Assembly: GCA_030831725.1 (NCBI GenBank)
Contig: JAURKN010000163.1
Span: 1 to 12,179 of the forward strand
Length of the DNA stretch: 12,179 nucleotides
Source of the DNA: Ferruginibacter sp.
Lineage (GTDB): Bacteria > Bacteroidota > Bacteroidia > Chitinophagales > Chitinophagaceae
Direction: 5' to 3'
Shown: piece after piece, positions 7,426 to 12,179 of the stretch
How positions within the stretch are numbered: the first letter of the stretch is position 1
How the letters are laid out: each line of letters starts with the position of its first letter
The notes under the pieces: model-generated
Told to the model about the DNA's origin: nothing
Seen by the model: the letters and a program-made list of their open reading frames with translations, nothing else
Databases searched by the model: none
Position numbers and translations under genes: made by a program

Positions 7426-8181
7426 ATGGCATCAGTTAAAGACTTCTCAGTAGAAGAAAAACTGTCCTCTCTTGTTCGTTTGCAGAAAATAGACAGCAAA
7501 CTCGATGAAATTCAAATTTTAAAAGGTGAGCTTCCCATGGAAGTGAAAGATCTGGAAGATGAAATCGAAGGTTTGCATGCTCGTCAAACCCGTATCGAAG
7601 AGGAGATCAATGGAATTCAAGAATTTATAGAGCAAAAAAAACAAGGCATATCCGATGCCCAGGCTTTGATCAAGAAATATGACAAACAAAGCGAAAACGT
7701 AAAAAACAGCCGTGAGTTTGAAGCATTGAATAAGGAAATCGAAATGCAACAGCTCGAAGAGAAGCTTTGTGAAAAACACATCAAGGATGCAACAGAGGAG
7801 ATAGCTGACAAAGCTCGTCAACTTGATCTTGCTAAAAAGGCGGTTGCAACCAAAGAAACCAATCTTGCAGGCAAAAAAGCGGAGTTGGAGAAAATCATCA
7901 ACGAAACTGAGAAAGAAGAAACCCAATATCGCAAATCTGCTGCTGAAGCCAGAACTCATGCCGATGGGCGTCTGTTGAACAGCTATGACAGAATCCGTAA
8001 AAATTACAGAAATGGTCTAGCCGTGGTGCCGGTAGAAAGAGATAGCTGCGGTGGATGTTTCCATGCCATTCCTCCTCAAAAACAAAGTGAAATCAAACTG
8101 CGTAAAAAAATCATGGTTTGCGAAAACTGCGGACGCATTTTGTCGGATGCTGATTTGCACGATTCCGTTGAAGTAAAATAA
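7426..8181 (+). CDS. Coiled-coil protein with C4-type zinc ribbon
   Basis: A 251-residue cytosolic protein. Residues about 10-180 are strongly heptad-like and rich in Glu, Lys and Gln, indicating a long helical hairpin or coiled coil. The C-terminus carries a C4 zinc ribbon: Cys208-x2-Cys211, then Cys232-x2-Cys235. This is the architecture of the zf-RING_7 (PF02591, formerly DUF164) family, which includes Helicobacter HP0958/FlgZ, an RNA-binding flagellar factor and RpoN chaperone. No flagellar context exists here, so that function should not be transferred. The short linker ends in GLAVVPVERDSCGGC, characteristic of the family, and PP-x3-Q-x-E-I follows between the two Cys pairs. The gene follows the nif3-like gene by 52 bp, a pairing I recall as common in Bacteroidota, and is closed by a terminator. 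A nucleic-acid-related role is plausible but unproven. Confidence 0.9.
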   Translation: MASVKDFSVEEKLSSLVRLQKIDSKLDEIQILKGELPMEVKDLEDEIEGLHARQTRIEEEINGIQEFIEQKKQGISDAQALIKKYDKQSENVKNSREFEALNKEIEMQQLEEKLCEKHIKDATEEIADKARQLDLAKKAVATKETNLAGKKAELEKIINETEKEETQYRKSAAEARTHADGRLLNSYDRIRKNYRNGLAVVPVERDSCGGCFHAIPPQKQSEIKLRKKIMVCENCGRILSDADLHDSVEVK

Positions 8182-8202
8182 TTGCTTCATAGCACGATAA
8201 TT

Positions 8203-8235
8203 AAAAAAGGGCCAATTAGATTTGGCCTTTTTTTT
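8203..8235 (+). terminator. Rho-independent terminator after the zinc-ribbon gene
   Basis: GGCCAA (8210-8215) pairs with TTGGCC (8222-8227) across a 6-nt loop, followed by eight T residues (8228-8235). The A-run upstream (8203-8208) can pair with the T-run across one bulged G, so it may also work in reverse. It starts about 20 nt after the zinc-ribbon stop codon and separates the nif3/zinc-ribbon unit from recN. Confidence 0.85.
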
Positions 8236-8307
8236 ATCCTTGAGGTGACATTATTCAATTTTGTTTTTAAATCCGTTGACAGGATTTCATTATTTTGCTC
8301 TTCAATT

Positions 8308-9963
8308 ATGCTAACAAAGCTTCACATAAAGAATTTTGCCATCATAGACGAACTGGAGCTGGATTTTCAGAAAGGACTCAATATCATCACAGGAGAAACC
8401 GGAGCCGGTAAAAGTATCCTTTTGAATGCACTAAATCTTGTCCTTGGAGAGAGGGCAGACGCTTCCGTCATAGCAGACGTTTCCAAAAAATGCATCATCG
8501 AAGCGCATTTTCTCTCTCCCTCATCGAGCATCATACAAGAGGTTTTTTCTGAACATGAACTGGATCTTGACGATGAAGTCATCATTCGAAGAGAAGTCGG
8601 GTCCAATGGAAAATCAAGGGCTTTTGTAAACGATTCCCCTGTCAATATCTCAGTCTTGAAATCCATTGGTTCCATTTTGGTCGATATGCACCAGCAATAT
8701 GACACACAAGATCTACAGTCTTCTGTGTTTCAGTTGGAAATCTTGGATGCGATTGCCGATAATAAAACAAAGGTTGAAGCTTATAGGAAAGAGTATGAGT
8801 TGTTCAAACTAAGCCAACATAGATTCGAGGAACTGAAAAGAAGATTGATGGAAGCGGAAAAGGAACATGATTATCTCAGTTTTCAATTTGAAGAGCTTTC
8901 TTCCTGCGACTGGAAGTCGAACGAAATTGAAAATCTTGATGCTGAACTCAGATTGCTTCAGCATGCGGAGCAAATCAAGGAACAGCTCTCGGTTGTGTAT
9001 GCCGCATTAGGTGGTTCAGAGAATCCCATCGTACAGCAAATCAAATCACTGCTCAATAAACTAAAAAGCCAGGAATCATTTCATCCCGCATTGCCATCAT
9101 TGTGCGAACGTATGAACGCTTCGCTTGTAGAATTAAAAGATATCTCAGATGAACTGGAGCAGATAGAGACAAAAATCTCGCATGATAGTGAAAGGATTTC
9201 AATTGTTGAGGATCGACTCTCCAAAGGTTTTGCCTTGATGAAAAAACATGGAGTAAAAACAACAGATGAATTGATTCATTTACAACATGAAATAGAAAAG
9301 AAACTGGAGGAGTTCAGCGGATTGGATCAGTCCATATCGGAACTCGAAAATAAAATGAATCATCATTTTGCAGCGGCGGATAAGATCGCGGATGAGCTGT
9401 CATCCAAAAGAAAATCGGTAATTCCTGATTTGATCAAAGAAGTTCATACGCTGCTTTCTGCCATGGAAATGCCAAATGCCAGAATCAAAATCGAAATATT
9501 GGAGGCGGATCTTCAACCGACCGGAAAAGACAGGACAGATTTTCTGTTTGATGGGAACTTGAGTGGAAAATTCGAATCCATCGGAAAGGTGGCAAGTGGA
9601 GGAGAACGCAGCAGACTGATGTTGAGCATCCAATCTTTGGTTGCGAAAAAACTTCATCTTCCCACATTGATTTTTGATGAGATAGATACGGGAATCAGTG
9701 GAGAAGCGGCGAGACAGGTCGGTCTTATCATGAAAAACATGTCTTCGGCCCATCAATTGATTGTGATCACCCATCAGCCTCAGATCGCTGCAAAGGCCGA
9801 TTGTCATTATTTCATGCTCAAACAAAAGAAAGCGGAACGGATTGTTGCCGGTGTGAAAGTCTTGGGGCATGATGAGCGTGTGCATGCCATTGCCCAGATG
9901 ATCAGTGGTTCGAAGCCAAGTGCAGCATCATTGAAAAGCGCATCGGAAATGATCGCACCATGA
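8308..9963 (+). CDS. recN: DNA repair protein RecN
   Basis: A 551-residue SMC-like ATPase acting in recombinational repair of double-strand breaks. Head N-half: LHIKNFAIIDELELDF, then Walker A GETGAGKS (residues 29-36). The RecN-typical DMHQQYDTQDL follows (126-136). Residues about 150-390 are two helical coiled-coil arms. Head C-half: ABC signature SGGERSR (430-436), Walker B LIFDEID (454-460) with TGISGEAA just after, and the switch ITHQPQ (487-492). I chose the ATG at 8308. The frame is open from a TTG at 8182, but that stretch contains the previous gene's terminator and encodes a non-homologous hydrophobic extension. The signature has Arg where GGELSR is more usual, a mild variation. Length is typical. 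It lies 71 bp before fabI. A TTATTTTG box at 8290-8297 resembles a -7 element, but no well-spaced -33 was found. Confidence 0.95.
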   Translation: MLTKLHIKNFAIIDELELDFQKGLNIITGETGAGKSILLNALNLVLGERADASVIADVSKKCIIEAHFLSPSSSIIQEVFSEHELDLDDEVIIRREVGSNGKSRAFVNDSPVNISVLKSIGSILVDMHQQYDTQDLQSSVFQLEILDAIADNKTKVEAYRKEYELFKLSQHRFEELKRRLMEAEKEHDYLSFQFEELSSCDWKSNEIENLDAELRLLQHAEQIKEQLSVVYAALGGSENPIVQQIKSLLNKLKSQESFHPALPSLCERMNASLVELKDISDELEQIETKISHDSERISIVEDRLSKGFALMKKHGVKTTDELIHLQHEIEKKLEEFSGLDQSISELENKMNHHFAAADKIADELSSKRKSVIPDLIKEVHTLLSAMEMPNARIKIEILEADLQPTGKDRTDFLFDGNLSGKFESIGKVASGGERSRLMLSIQSLVAKKLHLPTLIFDEIDTGISGEAARQVGLIMKNMSSAHQLIVITHQPQIAAKADCHYFMLKQKKAERIVAGVKVLGHDERVHAIAQMISGSKPSAASLKSASEMIAP

Positions 9964-9985
9964 TACGAAATTCGATTTGTGGAAA

Positions 9986-10012
9986 TTGTATAAAAAGGAA
10001 GCAGTAAATTTG
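9986..10012 (+). promoter_or_regulatory. Probable fabI promoter (Bacteroidota type)
   Basis: TAAATTTG at 10005-10012 is a perfect match to the Bacteroidota -7 consensus TAnnTTTG, 22 nt before the fabI ATG. The best upstream TTG is at 9986-9988, a 16-nt spacer and slightly short; a TTTG at 9976-9979 is too far (25 nt). It sits in the 71-bp gap after recN and suggests fabI can be transcribed independently. Confidence 0.6.
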
Positions 10013-10034
10013 CATATCAATAAACCCAAACAAC

Positions 10035-10847
10035 ATGTCCAATCAATTGCTAAAAGGTAAAAAAGGGATCATTTTCGGTGCGTTAGACGAAAAATCCATC
10101 GCATGGATAACTGCGCTTAAATGTCATGAGGCTGGTGCTGAAATTGTATTGACCAATGCACCCGTTGCCATGAGAATGGGAGAAATCAATAAGCTGGCTG
10201 AAAAAATAAATGCTCCGGTAATCGCTTGCGATGTGAGCAATGCAGAAGATGTAGATAATCTGATTGCCAAATCCATGGAACATTTTGGCGGAGGATTCGA
10301 CTTTGTTTTACATTCTATCGGAATGAGTTTGAACGTTAGAAAAGGGAAACATTATACGGAGATAGATTATGCCCATAATCTCAAAACGTTTGAAATCTCT
10401 TCCATGAGTTTACACAGGGTTCTTGCAACCTGCATGAAAAAAAATGCCATCAACGAATGGGGTAGTGTTGTCGCTCTCAGTTACATAGCCGCTCAGCGTG
10501 TTTTTCCAGATTACAATGAAATGGCAGATGCTAAGGCATTGCTGGAAAGTGTCGCAAGAAGTTTCGGATATCACTACGGGGTACAGAAGCATGTAAGAAT
10601 CAACACCATTTCTCAATCACCTACCAGAACAACTGCGGGAAGTGGGGTGAAGGGATTTGACGGCTTCATCAACTATGCAGAAAAAATGAGTCCACTAGGA
10701 AATGCCAGCGCTGAGGATTGTGCGAATTATTGTGTTGTGATGTTTAGTGACATGACTCGTATGGTCACGATGCAAAATTTATTCCATGATGGAGGCTTCT
10801 CTTTCACAGGGGTGACGGGAGCAGTTATCGATCAGATGGAAAAATAA
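10035..10847 (+). CDS. fabI: Enoyl-[acyl-carrier-protein] reductase FabI
   Basis: A 270-residue short-chain-dehydrogenase-type enzyme that reduces trans-2-enoyl-ACP with NAD(P)H in the last step of each fatty-acid elongation cycle, in the cytosol. Visible features: an N-terminal nucleotide-binding segment GIIFGALDEKSIAW (residues 11-24), LHSIGM (92-97) near the cofactor, Tyr150, and the catalytic Tyr160-x6-Lys167 (YNEMADAK). RINTISQSP follows (about 190 onward), then KMSPLGNA and FHDGGFS near the end, as in FabI proteins. The sequence style (ALDEKSIAW, NVRKGKHYT, AAQRVFPDYN) is the Bacteroidota version. An ATG with an A/C-rich leader lies 22 nt after a perfect -7 box, and a strong terminator follows. 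The recN-fabI adjacency is one I recall from other Bacteroidota. It is probably essential unless another enoyl reductase (FabK or FabV) exists elsewhere. Confidence 0.96.
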   Translation: MSNQLLKGKKGIIFGALDEKSIAWITALKCHEAGAEIVLTNAPVAMRMGEINKLAEKINAPVIACDVSNAEDVDNLIAKSMEHFGGGFDFVLHSIGMSLNVRKGKHYTEIDYAHNLKTFEISSMSLHRVLATCMKKNAINEWGSVVALSYIAAQRVFPDYNEMADAKALLESVARSFGYHYGVQKHVRINTISQSPTRTTAGSGVKGFDGFINYAEKMSPLGNASAEDCANYCVVMFSDMTRMVTMQNLFHDGGFSFTGVTGAVIDQMEK

Positions 10848-10865
10848 GATCAACGGAATTATTAG

Positions 10866-10901
10866 AAAGGTCCAATCGTGATTGCGGTTGGACCTTTTTT
10901 T
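10866..10901 (+). terminator. Rho-independent terminator of fabI
   Basis: A 10-bp perfect stem, AAAGGTCCAA (10866-10875) with TTGGACCTTT (10888-10897), extendable by three inner pairs including one G-U, is followed by a T-run to 10901. It begins 18 nt after the fabI stop codon. It is one of the clearest terminators in the window. Confidence 0.92.
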
Positions 10902-10937
10902 ATGAAATTCGATGAGGAACGAAAATGGGATAGACAT

Positions 10938-10963
10938 AAAAAAACCGTTCAGTTATGAACGGT
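10938..10963 (-). terminator. Rho-independent terminator of the DUF2795 gene
   Basis: On the minus strand the stem ACCGTTC/GAACGGT (10963-10957 with 10950-10944) closes a 6-nt loop. It runs into seven T residues in the minus strand (10944-10938, partly shared with the stem base). It lies 10 nt after the DUF2795 stop codon. Together with the plus-strand terminator about 40 bp away, it insulates the convergent fabI and DUF2795 genes. Confidence 0.88.
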
Positions 10964-10973
10964 ATAATGTGTT

Positions 10974-11195
10974 TTAATACTCATCTTCATTGAAGAAGAA
11001 ATCCTCCTGACTGGGATAGTCTGGCCAGATGTCTTCCAAACCTTCATAGATTTCGCCCTCATCTTCCAGTTCCTGCAGGTTTTCAATTACTTCAATCGGA
11101 GCGCCGCTGCGGATGCTGTAATCGATGAGTTCGTCCTTGGTGGCAGGCCAGGGTGCGTCTTCAAGATGTGATGCCAATTCGAGTGTCCAGAACAT
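10974..11195 (-). CDS. Small, highly acidic DUF2795-family protein
   Basis: A 73-residue protein of unknown function. It resembles the small Bacteroidota proteins annotated as DUF2795: MFWTLELASHLEDAPWPATKDELIDY at the start, SGAPIEVIENLQELED in the middle, and IWPDYP with FFFNEDEY at the end. It has 22 Asp/Glu against only 2 Lys/Arg by my count, no signal peptide, no membrane segment and no cysteine, so it is a cytosolic acidic helical protein. DUF2795 domains are short helical modules with no established activity. The unit is complete and monocistronic: a consensus promoter 23 nt upstream and a terminator 10 nt downstream. The strong promoter suggests appreciable constitutive expression, an inference. 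The leader is A-rich with no Shine-Dalgarno, normal for the phylum. Acidic small proteins can mimic DNA or bind basic partners, but nothing here shows that. Confidence 0.85.
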   Translation of the reverse strand: MFWTLELASHLEDAPWPATKDELIDYSIRSGAPIEVIENLQELEDEGEIYEGLEDIWPDYPSQEDFFFNEDEY

Positions 11196-11217
11196 TTTTC
11201 GAAGGGTTTATTTTCTG

Positions 11218-11248
11218 CAAATGTAACGGATAGCACGAATTAAACAAA
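11218..11248 (-). promoter_or_regulatory. Consensus Bacteroidota promoter of the DUF2795 gene
   Basis: On the minus strand, TTTG (11248-11245), a spacer of exactly 19 nt, and TACATTTG (11225-11218) match the primary-sigma consensus TTTG-N19-TAnnTTTG at every fixed position. The ATG follows 22 nt later, giving a short leader. It is the best promoter seen in the window. Confidence 0.85.
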
Positions 11249-11314
11249 TGTGTTTTTCCACCTTCCCTGATTTGTTTTTCCTGATATTCGTTTTCTAATT
11301 CTTAATTTTAAGGC

Positions 11315-11965
11315 ATGCTGCGTGCCAACGATATACAAAAATGCTATGGGAATGTGCAAGTTCTCAGGGGGGTAGACATCGAAATTCAAGCCGGAGAGTT
11401 GATTAGCATTGTTGGAGCATCCGGGGCCGGGAAAAGCACATTACTTCATATTTTGGGCACTTTGGATCAGCCTGACGGCGGTGCGATTTATTTCAAGGGT
11501 GACCGAATTGACCAATGGAGTCCCAAAAAAATGGCTGCTTTCCGTAACAGGCATCTTGGTTTTATTTTTCAGTTTCATCATTTATTGCCCGAATTTTCGG
11601 CATTGGAAAATGTATGTATTCCCGCATGGATTGGTGGGGAGAAAAAATCTGCCGCAGAAAAAAGAGGCGCCGGATTATTGGAAGAGCTCGGCCTTAGCCA
11701 CAGGATGAATCATAAACCTTCTCAACTTTCTGGTGGGGAACAACAAAGGGTGGCGGTCGCAAGGGCGCTCATCAATAAACCAGATCTTATTTTGGCAGAT
11801 GAGCCAACAGGAAATCTCGACTCTCAGAATGCAAGGGAAATGCAAAGGTTATTTTTGGAACTTCGTGACAGATACAATCAAACCTTTTTGATTGTTACCC
11901 ATAACGAAGAACTCGCTGCGTTGGGCAATCGAACCCTGCTTATGAAAGACGGTTTGATGGCTTGA
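11315..11965 (+). CDS. lolD: ABC transporter ATP-binding protein, LolD type
   Basis: A 216-residue cytoplasmic ATPase of the LolD/MacB-type ABC subfamily. In the Lol system it powers release of lipoproteins from the inner membrane for delivery to the outer membrane. All nucleotide-binding elements are present: Walker A GASGAGKS (residues 34-41), Q-loop Gln86 in FIFQFHHLLPEF, signature LSGGEQQR (138-145), Walker B LILADEP with Glu163, TGNLD D-loop region, and H-loop His196. FQFHHLLPEFSALENV is typical of LolD. No membrane permease (LolC/LolE-like) is adjacent, so partners must be encoded elsewhere and assignment within the subfamily (LolD, MacB or FtsE-like) is somewhat open. It diverges from the DUF2795 gene. 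TTTG (11271-11274) with TAATTCTT (11296-11303) is a weak promoter candidate; AAGG just before the ATG is a weak Shine-Dalgarno. It converges with the next gene, with a 13-bp gap and no obvious terminator. Confidence 0.88.
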   Translation: MLRANDIQKCYGNVQVLRGVDIEIQAGELISIVGASGAGKSTLLHILGTLDQPDGGAIYFKGDRIDQWSPKKMAAFRNRHLGFIFQFHHLLPEFSALENVCIPAWIGGEKKSAAEKRGAGLLEELGLSHRMNHKPSQLSGGEQQRVAVARALINKPDLILADEPTGNLDSQNAREMQRLFLELRDRYNQTFLIVTHNEELAALGNRTLLMKDGLMA

Positions 11966-11978
11966 TTATTCCTGAATG

Positions 11979-12179
11979 TCAATATCTCAGCAATTCCAAA
12001 ACTCTCTTCTCCAGTTTGTCCGGATTCGGAAGCATAGCCTGTTCCAAGATGGTATTCATTGGTACAGCTGGAACATTTAAAGCACCCATCACCTCAACTG
12101 GTGCATCCAAATAAGTGAAACATGCTTTTGAAATTCTTCCTGAAAGCGCTTCGGCGAATGAATTGTTTTGTTGCTCCTC
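11979..12179 (-). CDS. 2-oxoacid dehydrogenase E1 component, beta region (C-terminal fragment)
   Basis: The last 66 codons of a minus-strand gene whose 5' end lies beyond the window. The peptide reads like the C-terminal ligand-binding end of transketolase-type E1 beta subunits: ISKACFTYLDAPVEVMGAL, then VPAVPMNTILEQAMLP and a terminal PDKLEKRVLELLRY. These thiamine-diphosphate enzymes decarboxylate pyruvate or branched-chain 2-oxoacids and pass the acyl group to E2 lipoyl domains. In many Bacteroidota the alpha and beta parts are fused in one chain of about 660-700 residues; whether that holds here cannot be seen. Substrate (pyruvate or branched-chain oxoacid) cannot be decided from this end. 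It converges with lolD. Confidence 0.8.
   Translation of the reverse strand, partial: EEQQNNSFAEALSGRISKACFTYLDAPVEVMGALNVPAVPMNTILEQAMLPNPDKLEKRVLELLRY

Noticed and set aside
7519..7959. 146-codon antisense frame in the zinc-ribbon gene
   Set aside because: A shadow produced by the Glu/Lys-rich coiled-coil codons of the real gene; the product is a low-complexity Phe/Leu-rich string.
8276..8297. Sigma-70-like TTGACA (8276-8281) before recN
   Set aside because: The nearest TATTTT is only 9 nt away, far from the 17-nt spacing required, and Bacteroidota do not use this consensus.
8182..8307. TTG-initiated N-terminal extension of RecN
   Set aside because: It begins immediately after the previous stop codon, covers a clear terminator, and does not resemble RecN, whose conserved N-terminus starts at 8308.
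9400..9885. 161-codon antisense frame in recN
   Set aside because: It overlaps the conserved RecN ATPase motifs on the other strand, has no family resemblance and no promoter or leader of its own.
11966..11978. Shared terminator between lolD and the E1 gene
   Set aside because: The 13-bp gap is too short and no stem with a T-tract is visible in it or just inside either gene end.

Overview
The window looks like a chromosomal segment from a member of the Bacteroidota, probably of the Chitinophagia/Saprospiria kind. The phylum call rests on several things seen here: a type IX secretion (T9SS) PorP/SprF-family protein, a giant PKD-repeat protein ending in a gliding-motility-type (type B) C-terminal domain, a Bacteroidota-type FabI and DUF2795 protein, AT-rich leaders without Shine-Dalgarno sequences, and a textbook TTTG-N19-TAnnTTTG promoter. 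The order within the phylum is a guess from protein style only.

Left third (about 1-6100, minus strand): a two-gene surface module. A 1602-residue secreted protein has a signal peptide, 15 tandem PKD domains, 3 further Ig-like domains and a type B T9SS sorting domain. It is followed 101 bp later by a PorP/SprF-like outer-membrane-associated protein. By analogy with SprB/SprF of Flavobacterium, the second gene probably helps export or anchor the first. A short AT-rich inverted repeat lies between them, and a GNRA-capped hairpin follows the module.

Middle (6273-10847, plus strand): mostly housekeeping genes. A Nif3/YqfO-type dinuclear metal protein and a coiled-coil zinc-ribbon protein form a likely two-gene operon, diverging from the adhesin and closed by a terminator. 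RecN (DNA double-strand-break repair) and FabI (enoyl-ACP reductase) follow. FabI has a good -7 box of its own and a strong terminator.

Right part (10938-12179): a tiny, very acidic DUF2795 protein on the minus strand sits as a self-contained unit with a consensus promoter and its own terminator. Next is a plus-strand LolD-type ABC ATPase. At the edge is the C-terminal end of a minus-strand thiamine-diphosphate-dependent 2-oxoacid dehydrogenase E1 beta region, convergent with lolD.

No tRNA, rRNA, CRISPR array, insertion sequence, phage gene or clear sign of recent horizontal transfer was seen. The most interesting part is the adhesin/PorP module and the internal regularity of its repeats. 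Nothing here can be claimed as a wholly new system from sequence alone.
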